The notes beneath the pieces were generated by a model, which did no database searches, was not told the origin of the DNA, and saw only the letters and a list, made by a program, of their open reading frames with translations. From Lachnospiraceae bacterium YSD2013 (GTDB taxonomy: Bacteria > Bacillota > Clostridia > Lachnospirales > Lachnospiraceae), in the NCBI GenBank assembly GCA_900100895.1, contig FMTX01000006.1:186001-250000 (forward strand): 64,000 bases of DNA, read 5' to 3'. The stretch's first letter is position 1. Every line of letters begins with the position of its first letter. A program made the position numbers and the translations under genes. Below, piece after piece: positions 27,356 through 36,040 of this stretch.

Positions 27356-29424
27356 GTGGATTTTGCATAAATGTGAAGGCATATAGGACAAAGCTTTAAT
27401 GTAAGCTCATGCATCTTGCCGTCACGCTTTGCAGCCTTCGCTTCCTTGGCTCTTCCGCTCATTTTGTAGAGTCCGCCGTACTTAATCTGTTCGGACGCAA
27501 ATATTTCTTTGTATGAACCTTCATCCACGCCCAGTTTATAATTTAATGTCTTGTCCGAGAAGTTACATACCACAAGTAAAGTCTCGTCGCCCGAACTTCT
27601 CTCAAAGCTTACAACACTGTGTTCCGAATCGATTGCATTGACCCACTTAAAACCGGCTTCTTCATCATCAAGCGTATTAAGCGCAGGGTGAGTCTTATAA
27701 AGTTCTATAAGTTCTTTAACAAGTGTCTTAGTCTTAAGGCTTTCAAAATTGCATAATGACAAGCATTTTCTGCCGGGATGAGCAAATAAACAACTTACCG
27801 CCAGCCTCAAATTGGCGGTCTTCTGCTCATCATCACCGGGAAGGCTAGCGAAAAATCTGCCCTTATCCTTGCCGTAATCGCTGTACAGGAACGAAAGAAT
27901 AAACTTCTCGCAATAAATATACACAGGGCTGTAAGTAAGCTCGCTGTGATGAGCCGGACGATCCTTATAATCGTTCTTCAAATAATTGAACAGATCCTTG
28001 TCAAATTGAGTATGAAGCTTAAAATCAAAGCCCATACCGTCTTCTTCAAGAGAAAGTGTCAGATTATTGGACACCATAGAATCCCTTGCGACAGTACAGA
28101 TATTTGAATAATTCTTATGAAGGAAAGAATTGAGATGCTTAATCAATTCATGGCCGCCGATACTCTCATTGCCACCGTAAATATTGGCTCTCCACTCACC
28201 GTCGCCTTTGCCGTAATCAAGGTACAATATACGGTCGAGGCCACCTACAGCAATACCATCAAGGCTCAGAATCCTAACGAAGTAATCGCATACACTTATC
28301 AGGTAATTACGCACATACGCACTCTCAAAGTTAAAAGAAAGCGCCCCGAACACCTCTGTATTATCGCCCTCAAACATCCTGCTTCCGTCATATCCGCGCA
28401 GTCCGCCGTTATCGGGCAGGAACGAAGAAATATCGATAGTCGAAAGCACTTTAATGCCGGTAGAATGTATCTTATCAATTATCTCTATTAAATCTTTAAG
28501 TCTGCATACTTCAGGACATACACTAAAGAAAGAAAGCTTGCCCCACTCGGTTACTACTCTGTTATCGCAAAAAGAAAAATCCTCAAAGAGTACTGCGTCA
28601 TAGTCATATTCTTTGACCGTATTTATGATAAAATCAGCAACGTTTTCTTTGGTATAATGTGTAAATATATCGCGTAAAGAAAGGTTTAAAACAGTAAAAG
28701 CATCGCTGATAGGTGCTCTCTTGTACTTAACATGCTCCCAATCGGGATCGTCAATTACCCGACAAGCGTCACCTACGCCTTTTTCAATTGAAAATGCATA
28801 TGGATCTCTCTTGGTATAGGTAAGTCCGCTCGTCAATTTTATTTCGTACTTGTATAAGCTGCCTATTGAAACACCGGGAATGAAAAGTCCGAAAATACCG
28901 CACTCATCAATCTTACACATCTGATGAATACGTCCGTCCCATCCGTTGAAATCGCCGATAACGCTTACACGCTCGGCCCCCGGCGCATAAGTAATAAACT
29001 CAGTTCCGAGAACTTCTTTTCTCTCGCAGAAGTGTGCTCCGAGATATTTGTAAGAATCGTAGAAAACACCGCTTAAAAGCTTATCTTTTAAATTAAGCCA
29101 GAATTTGGGAATATAAGAATACACTTCCGGAAGCCTTATCTCATCGCCGCTTCCGTTCTTAACGATATATTCGTATGAAAAGGGAGCCTTAGCCGGCACA
29201 AACAGCGCAAAGAAGCCTTCCTCATCTACAAGCTCCATATCATAATATCTGTCGGCTGTCTTATTATAAACCGAAACAGAACTGTGATTGGGAAAGAACG
29301 CCTGAATAAGGAATCCTCCCTGTACAGGATGCATGCCGAGAATCTCCTGAGGATGGTCGCACTCCGAATAAACAATACTCTCAATCTCAGGCCAGTTCAT
29401 AAGCTTATAAAGTTTGTTGTCCAT
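27340..29424 (-). CDS. GH13 branching enzyme-like protein lacking catalytic residues
   Basis: The 694-aa protein has the GlgB layout: two N-terminal beta modules (second with VSVIGDFNGWDGR near residue 154), a GH13 barrel and a C-terminal beta domain. Recognisable GlgB segments include RDPYAF, YLDYGKGDGEWRANIYGG and GFDFKLHTQF. The catalytic motifs are eroded: DGFRVDAV reads DGIAVGGL (nucleophile Asp to Gly394, Arg to Ala392), AEES reads ARDS (acid/base Glu to Arg447), and region I DWVPAHF reads TIDISSF. Asp516 may keep the third carboxylate. It should not branch glucan and may bind it or regulate. An AAAGGGG site precedes the ATG; DUF1015 lies 17 bases upstream. Confidence 0.85.
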   Translation of the reverse strand: MDNKLYKLMNWPEIESIVYSECDHPQEILGMHPVQGGFLIQAFFPNHSSVSVYNKTADRYYDMELVDEEGFFALFVPAKAPFSYEYIVKNGSGDEIRLPEVYSYIPKFWLNLKDKLLSGVFYDSYKYLGAHFCERKEVLGTEFITYAPGAERVSVIGDFNGWDGRIHQMCKIDECGIFGLFIPGVSIGSLYKYEIKLTSGLTYTKRDPYAFSIEKGVGDACRVIDDPDWEHVKYKRAPISDAFTVLNLSLRDIFTHYTKENVADFIINTVKEYDYDAVLFEDFSFCDNRVVTEWGKLSFFSVCPEVCRLKDLIEIIDKIHSTGIKVLSTIDISSFLPDNGGLRGYDGSRMFEGDNTEVFGALSFNFESAYVRNYLISVCDYFVRILSLDGIAVGGLDRILYLDYGKGDGEWRANIYGGNESIGGHELIKHLNSFLHKNYSNICTVARDSMVSNNLTLSLEEDGMGFDFKLHTQFDKDLFNYLKNDYKDRPAHHSELTYSPVYIYCEKFILSFLYSDYGKDKGRFFASLPGDDEQKTANLRLAVSCLFAHPGRKCLSLCNFESLKTKTLVKELIELYKTHPALNTLDDEEAGFKWVNAIDSEHSVVSFERSSGDETLLVVCNFSDKTLNYKLGVDEGSYKEIFASEQIKYGGLYKMSGRAKEAKAAKRDGKMHELTLKLCPICLHIYAKSTCQND

Positions 29425-29441
29425 ATATTCCCCTTTAGAAT

Positions 29442-30683
29442 TTATTGTAATTCGTGTATAAACAAACCGCTTCGTAACTTAGGCTCAAACCATGTGGATT
29501 TGGGCGGCATTAAAAGTCCCGCATCCGCAACCGCGAAAAGCTCGCTCATTAATGTCGGATACATTGCAAAAGCAACCGTTGAATCGGTCTCAAGCCTTCT
29601 CCAAAGTTCCTTGACTCCTCTTATTCCTCCCACAAAATCGATTCTTTTATCGGTCTTGGGATTTTCTATTCCAAGAATCGGATTTAAGAGGTAATCCTGA
29701 AGCTTAGAAACATCAAGAGCCTTAATCGGGTCGTCACTCGCATATTCATCCTTAAGCGAAATGCAATATTCTTTACCCTTAAGCAACATATAAATATTGC
29801 CTTTATGAGCCGGTTTATTGTCACTTACGGCAATCGGGCTCACATTAAAATTCTCAGATACACGGGCGATAAATTCATCTTCCGACAAGCCGTTTAAGTC
29901 CTTTACAACTCTATTATAATCCATAATCATGAGTTCGGAATCAGGAAATACCACACTTAAAAAGAAATTGTATTCGGCGTTCTCATCAACGGTCGCCGCT
30001 TCTTCTCGTCTCTTAATCGAAACCTTGGCTGCAGAAGCACATCTGTGGTGGCCGTCAGCTATATAAAGATTCGGAATCTTAGCAAAAGAATCCGTAATAA
30101 ACTTAATTTCATCATCCGAATCAATCTTAAATCCTCTGTGGCGGATTCCATCATCGGATACGAAGTCAAAATATGGCTTCTCCAATGTTTTAATACTCTC
30201 TAAGAAGGCATTAAGCTTCTCATCATTTCTGTAAGCAAGAAAAATAGGACCGGTCTGAGCATCGACAGTATCAACGTGATTGATGCGGTCAACTTCCTTG
30301 TCTGCGCGGGTGTTCTCGTGTTTCTTTATTACACCTGTCTCATAATCTCTTACCGAAGCGGTGCACACAAGACCTGTCTGTGCACGACCGTTCATTGTTT
30401 CTTCGTAGAGGTAATAGCAAGGCTTATTTTCTTTGACAAACTCGCCTTTACGAAGCATTTCTTCATAAAGCTGTCTGGCCTTAGCGTATACCTTCGGATC
30501 ATATGTATCTACATCATCCGGAAGTGTCGTTTCGGCACGGTCTATCTTAAGAAAGGTCTTGTCATTCTTAGATACGACTTCCTTGGCCTCCGATCTGTTA
30601 TAAACGTCATAGGGTAAAGCGGCAATTAAAGATTCAAGCCCCTGAGCGGGTCTCACTGCTTGAAAGGGTTTAATGAGAGCCAT
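29442..30683 (-). CDS. DUF1015 protein, possible ParB/Srx-fold serine kinase
   Basis: The 413-aa protein matches DUF1015: N-terminal IKPFQAVRP, AALPYDVYN, KKHENTRADKE near residue 121 and the key motif ADGHHR (210-214). The DGHHR motif also marks free serine kinases of the ParB/sulfiredoxin superfamily (SerK, SbnI). DUF1015 genes often lie near serA and serC in Clostridia, and both are about 4 kb upstream here. A role in serine-phosphoserine exchange is therefore possible but inferred. GGAGG lies six bases before ATG 30683. A hairpin in the leader ends just before that site. Confidence 0.8.
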   Translation of the reverse strand: MALIKPFQAVRPAQGLESLIAALPYDVYNRSEAKEVVSKNDKTFLKIDRAETTLPDDVDTYDPKVYAKARQLYEEMLRKGEFVKENKPCYYLYEETMNGRAQTGLVCTASVRDYETGVIKKHENTRADKEVDRINHVDTVDAQTGPIFLAYRNDEKLNAFLESIKTLEKPYFDFVSDDGIRHRGFKIDSDDEIKFITDSFAKIPNLYIADGHHRCASAAKVSIKRREEAATVDENAEYNFFLSVVFPDSELMIMDYNRVVKDLNGLSEDEFIARVSENFNVSPIAVSDNKPAHKGNIYMLLKGKEYCISLKDEYASDDPIKALDVSKLQDYLLNPILGIENPKTDKRIDFVGGIRGVKELWRRLETDSTVAFAMYPTLMSELFAVADAGLLMPPKSTWFEPKLRSGLFIHELQ

Positions 30684-30698
30684 ACATAACCTCCAATG

Positions 30699-30726
30699 TC
30701 GGAATCTTCAGAACAAATGATTCCGA
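30699..30726 (-). promoter_or_regulatory. Leader hairpin in front of the DUF1015 ribosome site
   Basis: An 8-bp inverted repeat TCGGAATC / GATTCCGA with a 12-base spacer lies in the short leader, ending a few bases upstream of the GGAGG site. It has no T run, so it is not a terminator. A translational or operator role is possible. Confidence 0.35.
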
Positions 30727-30730
30727 AAAT

Positions 30731-30759
30731 ATTTTATCAAAATTTTTAATTCAAAACAA
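30731..30759 (-). promoter_or_regulatory. Possible promoter of the DUF1015 gene
   Basis: TTGTTT (30759-30754) and TAAAAT (30736-30731) are spaced by 17 bases on the minus strand. Confidence 0.4.
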
Positions 30760-30780
30760 CGAAAATGGTGGTATTATAAT
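30750..30780 (+). promoter_or_regulatory. Possible promoter of the 93-aa protein gene
   Basis: A perfect TATAAT at 30775-30780 lies 31 bases before the start codon. The best -35, TTCAAA at 30750-30755, has a long 19-base spacer. It overlaps the divergent DUF1015 promoter candidate. Confidence 0.4.
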
Positions 30781-30811
30781 TTAGTCAATATTCGTTAAGA
30801 AAGGAACTGTC

Positions 30812-31093
30812 ATGGAAAACAAAAGCAAATACATTCTTGATAAAGTAAGTGAATACGCAGATAAAGTTCTCGAAGGAATCGACCCCGAGAAGACCAAGAT
30901 CTCTTTTCAGTTAGAGAAGCTTAAACCCATTATGGAAGAGCTTTCCAATGAACTCGGCGATTCTGTCGAAGACATCTTCATACTGTACATGGACGCCGCT
31001 TCCGACGCCGCTCTCTTAACCGAAAGAAAGTTCCAGAGCACCATGGGTGATATGACCAAGTATGGTGACCCGATGGCTTTCGAGCAGTTTTAG
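30812..31093 (+). CDS. Small acidic protein of unknown function
   Basis: The 93-aa product has no signal peptide or membrane segment. It is rich in Glu, Asp and Lys, and looks all-helical (KSKYILDKVSEYADKVLEG; LEKLKPIMEELSNELG). No family is recognised. It is nevertheless a convincing gene: AAAGGA stands before the ATG, a TATAAT box lies upstream, and a strong terminator follows ten bases after the stop. It is divergent from DUF1015 and convergent to the ABC transporter genes. Confidence 0.75.
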   Translation: MENKSKYILDKVSEYADKVLEGIDPEKTKISFQLEKLKPIMEELSNELGDSVEDIFILYMDAASDAALLTERKFQSTMGDMTKYGDPMAFEQF

Positions 31094-31102
31094 GCATTCA
31101 GC

Positions 31103-31135
31103 GAGCCTTCATCTTTTTTGATGAAGGCTCTTTTT
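31103..31135 (+). terminator. Intrinsic terminator after the 93-aa protein gene
   Basis: An 11-bp perfect stem GAGCCTTCATC / GATGAAGGCTC with a loop of six T is followed by five T on the plus strand. Confidence 0.9.
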
Positions 31136-31153
31136 ATGCCTAAAATCTATTGG

Positions 31154-32953
31154 CTAGCTTATCGCATACTTACCTGCCTGTGCATTCCACATCTCAGCAT
31201 ACTTACCGTTCATCTTAATCAAAGAATCATGCGTACCTTCTTCAATAATATGACCGTTCTCAAGCATTATGATTCTGTCAGCATCTCTTGTGGTCGAGAG
31301 TCTGTGCGAAATATAGAACACAGTCTTTCCGACAGCCGCCGATTCCATTGCTTTGTTAAGTTCATACTCTGCTATGGGATCGAGTGCGCTGGAAGGCTCG
31401 TCCATGATAAGAATATCGGCATCTTTATAGAATGCTCTTGAAATGGCTATCTTCTGACTTTCACCGCCCGAGAAATCCACACCTGCCTCGTCGAACTCTG
31501 TTGTAACCATGGTATCAAGACCTTTATCTAGTTTTTTAAGACGTTTCTCGAATCCCGCATTAAGCAAAGCATCGGTGATAGGCTTCTTCAGACTTTCGTA
31601 ATCCTTGTCCTCAATATTACTCATTACAACGTTCTCGGAAAGTCTTGCTCCATACATCTGGAAATCCTGGAATACTACGCCGATTTTATGCCTGTAGTCG
31701 CGAGGCTTATATTCTTTAATATTCTCACCATGATAACTGATACTGCCCTCCGTAGGGTCATATAAACGCATCAAAAGCTTAATAAGTGTAGTTTTGCCCG
31801 CACCGTTATAACCGACTATTGCAACTCTCTCGCAAGGTTTAACGCGAAGGCTTATATTATCAAGAACCTTCTTGCCGCCTTCTTTGTACGAGAAACTGAG
31901 ATTGTCGATAACGATTTCTCCCGGGCCCTTAGCAACTTCACGGCCTTCATCTGCTTTAATCTTTACTTCATAATCAAGGAATGCTCTTATTTTATCTACA
32001 TACAGGCTGTTTTCGTGCATGCTCGGAATAAGGTCGGCAAAAGTAGCCATACCTCTTCTCAAGCTTCCTGTTCTGTTAAAGAGTGTAACTGCGTCACTGT
32101 AACAAATCGTATGAAGAACCGCAGCACTAAATACCAGATATGTAATATAAAGGCCATCGAGCAAGAACGTGTCGACAATATATGTTCTCAGATACTCAAG
32201 CAGGCTTAACTTAGTACCTACTTTTCTCTGAATATCCATTATCTCATCATCCGCTTCCTCAAACTCTTTGGAAAGCGATGCGCCTACTTCGGGGTGGAGA
32301 CGCAATTCCTTGGCATAATCCTTGAGATAGAAAAGTCTGCTTACGTAATTACGCTTGCGTTCCTTGGGATTGATTTTCACACGTGTATCAACGTTAACTT
32401 TGTTCATGGCCTTTGAAATAAAGAACCTAAACACAAAAGAAACAAACACGAACAAAATACCCGTCTTATCTACCACCAAGTAGAACACACCTGTTGTAAA
32501 AAGAATCGTCAGTCCCTGCACCAGGTTATTGCAAAGTGTTAAGAACCTATCGATACTGCTCTCCGACTCCGAAACCGCAAGCACAAAGTCATTGTAATAC
32601 TTGGGATCGTCATAACATGACAAATCGATTTCTGCGGCTTTGGCGTACATTTTTTCTTTGAGCGCTTTGTAAATCTTAGGCTTGGCCCTGAAACTCCATC
32701 CGTGGATAAAGAAGCCGTCGGGAATAATCTGTAATATATTTACCAATAAGATTATGCCTATGTAAATAAACGCCTTCTTAAAGGGCTCATGGAACTCTGC
32801 GCACTTAAGTACATAGTTAATACCCAGTACGTGTTCGATAAAGATAACACCCTGATATCTGAAACCGTCATACAGGAAATAGAGCATATATCCCGGGCAT
32901 GTTTTAAAGCAAAGTCTCCACAAAAAGAGGTGATTTTTCAACACATTTTTCAT
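31154..32953 (-). CDS. ABC exporter half-transporter (permease-ATPase fusion), B
   Basis: The 599-aa protein has an N-terminal transmembrane domain (to about residue 330) and a C-terminal ATPase with Walker A GYNGAGKTTLIKLL, a Q-loop in VVFQDFQ, signature FSGGESQK, Walker B ILIMDEPSSALD and the H-loop ISHRLS. All ATPase motifs look intact. It overlaps the preceding ABC gene by four bases (ATGA) and has GGAGGTGG upstream, indicating translational coupling and probably a heterodimer. The cargo is unknown. Confidence 0.88.
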   Translation of the reverse strand: MKNVLKNHLFLWRLCFKTCPGYMLYFLYDGFRYQGVIFIEHVLGINYVLKCAEFHEPFKKAFIYIGIILLVNILQIIPDGFFIHGWSFRAKPKIYKALKEKMYAKAAEIDLSCYDDPKYYNDFVLAVSESESSIDRFLTLCNNLVQGLTILFTTGVFYLVVDKTGILFVFVSFVFRFFISKAMNKVNVDTRVKINPKERKRNYVSRLFYLKDYAKELRLHPEVGASLSKEFEEADDEIMDIQRKVGTKLSLLEYLRTYIVDTFLLDGLYITYLVFSAAVLHTICYSDAVTLFNRTGSLRRGMATFADLIPSMHENSLYVDKIRAFLDYEVKIKADEGREVAKGPGEIVIDNLSFSYKEGGKKVLDNISLRVKPCERVAIVGYNGAGKTTLIKLLMRLYDPTEGSISYHGENIKEYKPRDYRHKIGVVFQDFQMYGARLSENVVMSNIEDKDYESLKKPITDALLNAGFEKRLKKLDKGLDTMVTTEFDEAGVDFSGGESQKIAISRAFYKDADILIMDEPSSALDPIAEYELNKAMESAAVGKTVFYISHRLSTTRDADRIIMLENGHIIEEGTHDSLIKMNGKYAEMWNAQAGKYAIS

Positions 32954-34782
32954 GCTTTTGCCACCTCCTTAAAAATTCCGTCGGAGGTTTCATGACTGCC
33001 CGCAAGGTAATTTTCGGCCTGTTTACGGTACATATCCGCATACAAACCGTCCAGCTCCATAAGTTCTTTGTGAGAGCCTTCTTCTTTTACTGTTCCGTGC
33101 CTAAGTAAAAATATCTTGTCTGCGTTCTGTACGGACGACAATCTATGTGAAATAAATACAAGCGTATTGTCCTTACATGATTTCAGAATGTTGTCAAACA
33201 ACGTATATTCCGCTATCGGATCCAGTGCACTCGAGGGCTCGTCAAATAGCTTAACAGGGCTATTCTGTACAAACGCTCTTGCAACTACAACCTTCTGAAA
33301 CTCACCGCCCGAAAGAATAGCTCCTTCGTCATCAAATTCCTTGGTAAGTATTGTGTTTTCTTTGTACGGAAGGGACATGACCTTGTCATACACTCCCGCG
33401 AGTTTCAATGCATTTAATACCTTCTCTGTCGTATCTCCCTCGGTCTTATGGCCCATCAAAACGTTGTCTTTAACAGACATCGAGAACATCTGATGATCCT
33501 GAAAAGCGGTCGCAAACAGTGCGCGATATTTCTGCAGGTTATATTCCTTGATGTCACGTCCGTTGAGAAGTACCTCGCCTTCCGTAGGGTCATAGAAACG
33601 TAACAAGAGCTTAATTATCGTGGTCTTGCCCGCTCCGTTGTGACCTGCAAGCGCATAGGTCTTACCGCCTTCAAACTTCATGTTTAGGTTCTTGATTACT
33701 TCTTTGTCCTTATAAGCAAAAGAAACATTTTTAAACTCAATTGACTCAATGGTATCACCGGGGTCTGCACCGTCGTAATCTTCCGGAATTTTTTCTTTGT
33801 ACTCAAGGAAAGTCTTAAGATAGTCCACAAACAATCCGTTCTTGAAAAGTTCCGTTACCGAATCCGTGAATCCTATAAGAATCCATGTTGTGGAAACCAT
33901 TAAGCTGGTAATAACCGATAACTGTGCAAGTGTCATTGTGTAAGATACCAATGTTCTGTAAGCGCCGTAAATCAGCAGACCTTCAAAGATAAATGTAAAA
34001 GTAAACATTACATAGAACCAATGAAGCACCATTGCTTTCTTAGTATACTTTCTTGTCACATCGGTTACGCCTCGGATTGCGCCCCTGTATTCTTCTCTCA
34101 TAAGTGAGAACACATCTGACAGACGCATTTCTTTGGCATACTGTGTAAGATACATGACACGGTTGATGTATGAAATCTTACGATTGTGCGGAGCCATATC
34201 CTTATTACGGTTGTAGTCAATCTTGCTCTGAAGTCTGTTGAACCCGAAGTTACCTATTATGGGGAAAATAATGAACAGCACCGAGTATTTGTCGACCTGG
34301 TACATAAAGATAAATGCGCAGACACTGGCTATTGCGCCAAAGAATACGCCCCATATAACCTCGATTGTACGTGTAAGTCTTTCGTCCGACTTTTCCATAG
34401 CAAGGGTGTACTTGTCGTAAAAGTCGCTGTTTTCAAAGCATTCAAGCTCAACATTTGATGCCTTTTTAAACAGTATCTTAAACAGTTCCTTATTGACCTT
34501 CGTCTTAAATACGGGAAGCCATTTTCTTGTTCTTACAGAATGAAAAAGAGAAATAAAACCAAGTGTAACTATACAGATTAATATAAATGTTAATAGTTTG
34601 GAAAATTCCTGACCGGTCTCAAGACCGTTTATCAGAATTCGTAAGAAAAATGCGCTGAAAAACAACCACTCAAAATAATCCAGGAAACTTGCTATACCGT
34701 TTGTGATAATAAGCGGTTTGGACATTTTCCATACCAGTTTCAGCGCATAGATATTGTTCTTAAATGCGTTCTTTTTATTCAT
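32950..34782 (-). CDS. ABC exporter half-transporter (permease-ATPase fusion), A
   Basis: The 610-aa partner has six predicted membrane helices and an ATPase with Walker A GHNGAGKTTIIKLL, signature LSGGEFQK, Walker B VKLFDEPSSALD and ISHRLSS. Both halves have complete catalytic motifs, unlike exporters with one dead site. The ATG at 34782 with AAAGGG upstream is chosen; a GTG 14 codons earlier is a weaker alternative. It lies about 75 bases after serA, separated by a possible weak terminator, so it may be partly co-transcribed with serC-serA. Neighbours give no clear cargo. Confidence 0.85.
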   Translation of the reverse strand: MNKKNAFKNNIYALKLVWKMSKPLIITNGIASFLDYFEWLFFSAFFLRILINGLETGQEFSKLLTFILICIVTLGFISLFHSVRTRKWLPVFKTKVNKELFKILFKKASNVELECFENSDFYDKYTLAMEKSDERLTRTIEVIWGVFFGAIASVCAFIFMYQVDKYSVLFIIFPIIGNFGFNRLQSKIDYNRNKDMAPHNRKISYINRVMYLTQYAKEMRLSDVFSLMREEYRGAIRGVTDVTRKYTKKAMVLHWFYVMFTFTFIFEGLLIYGAYRTLVSYTMTLAQLSVITSLMVSTTWILIGFTDSVTELFKNGLFVDYLKTFLEYKEKIPEDYDGADPGDTIESIEFKNVSFAYKDKEVIKNLNMKFEGGKTYALAGHNGAGKTTIIKLLLRFYDPTEGEVLLNGRDIKEYNLQKYRALFATAFQDHQMFSMSVKDNVLMGHKTEGDTTEKVLNALKLAGVYDKVMSLPYKENTILTKEFDDEGAILSGGEFQKVVVARAFVQNSPVKLFDEPSSALDPIAEYTLFDNILKSCKDNTLVFISHRLSSVQNADKIFLLRHGTVKEEGSHKELMELDGLYADMYRKQAENYLAGSHETSDGIFKEVAKA

Positions 34783-34814
34783 ATACCCTACATATCCCTT
34801 TATAAAAATAAAAT

Positions 34815-34852
34815 CCCCCTTCACATAAACAAAGCAGTCTATATAAAGGGGG
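34815..34852 (-). terminator. Weak terminator-like hairpin after serA
   Basis: A 7-bp stem (AACCCCC-type arm at 34852-34846 with TTGGGGG-type complement at 34821-34815, read as CCCCCTT / AAGGGGG) encloses a long 24-base loop. It is followed by a T-rich stretch on the minus strand. Confidence 0.35.
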
Positions 34853-34858
34853 TTAATA

Positions 34859-36040
34859 TTACTTAACTATTCTTACCTTGAATACGCCGTCGATTGCTTC
34901 AAGCTTAGCTTTGATTGCATCGGTAGCGGGTTCGTCTACGTCAATCATGGTGTAAGCCACTTCCCCACGGGATTTACTTGACATATCGGATACGTTAATA
35001 CCAAGGTCACCGAAAGAAGCCGTAAACTGAGTAATCATGTTGGCAACGTTCTTATGGAAAATAGCGATTCTTCCTGCCTTCTGGCAAATGCCCATATCAA
35101 GCGCCGGATAGTTTACGCTGTTTACAATATTACCGTTCTCAAGATAATTTTTCATCTGGTTAACGGCCATTACAGCACAATTGTCTTCCGACTCCTCTGT
35201 AGATGCGCCAAGGTGAGGAATTGCGATAACGCCTTCCATATTGGCGGTCTTGGCATTGGGGAAGTCTGTAACATATTTTCTTACCTTACCACTCTTAAGC
35301 GCTTCTTCCATAGCGTCGTCGTCTACGAGAAGGTCACGGGCAAGGTTAAGAATGATAACACCCTTTTTCATCATTGCGATGGTGTCTTTATTGATCATCT
35401 TCTTGGTGTTTACATTGGGGTCGTCGTTCTCGATAAGCGGAACGTGTACTGAAATGTAATCACACTTCTGGAAGATTTCTTCTCTGGTCTTTACATGGTG
35501 GATGTCTCTTGAAAGGTTCCAAGCCGCATCGATTGAAATGTAAGGGTCGCAACCGTATACATCCATACCGAGGTGTCTTGCTGCATTGGCAAGAGGTCCG
35601 CCGATTGCGCCAAGACCGATGATACCGAGCTTTTTGCCTCTGATTTCGGTTCCGGCATATTTGCTTTTGCCTTTTTCAACAAGCTTCGCGATGTTTTCGT
35701 CAGCCTTGTTTTCTTTGACAAAATCAATACCGCCGATGATATCACGGGAAGCAAGAAGCATTGCTGCGATTGCAAGTTCTTTAACACCGTTGGCATTGGC
35801 GCCGGGTGTATTGAATACCACAACACCTTTCTGAGCAAGCTTATCAAGCGGAATATTGTTAACGCCTGCACCGGCTCTTGCAACTGCAAGAAGCTTATCG
35901 GAAAAATCCATCTCGTGCATTACAGCACTTCTTACCAAAATACCTTCGGCATCATTTACATCATCTGTCTTGGTGTAATTCTCATCGAAATTTTTAAGCC
36001 CCACATTGGCGATGGGATTTAAGCATGCGTACTTAAACAT
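34859..36040 (-). CDS. serA: D-3-phosphoglycerate dehydrogenase
   Basis: The 393-aa enzyme has the 2-hydroxyacid dehydrogenase fold with NAD motif LGIIGLGAIGGPLAN, the Arg-containing VARAGAGVNNIP block, the catalytic His in IPHLGASTEE and a C-terminal ACT domain (from about residue 325) likely used for serine feedback. It oxidises 3-phosphoglycerate at the start of serine synthesis. Its ATG immediately follows the serC stop codon and its ribosome site AAAGGAG lies inside serC, so the two are translationally coupled. Confidence 0.95.
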   Translation of the reverse strand: MFKYACLNPIANVGLKNFDENYTKTDDVNDAEGILVRSAVMHEMDFSDKLLAVARAGAGVNNIPLDKLAQKGVVVFNTPGANANGVKELAIAAMLLASRDIIGGIDFVKENKADENIAKLVEKGKSKYAGTEIRGKKLGIIGLGAIGGPLANAARHLGMDVYGCDPYISIDAAWNLSRDIHHVKTREEIFQKCDYISVHVPLIENDDPNVNTKKMINKDTIAMMKKGVIILNLARDLLVDDDAMEEALKSGKVRKYVTDFPNAKTANMEGVIAIPHLGASTEESEDNCAVMAVNQMKNYLENGNIVNSVNYPALDMGICQKAGRIAIFHKNVANMITQFTASFGDLGINVSDMSSKSRGEVAYTMIDVDEPATDAIKAKLEAIDGVFKVRIVK

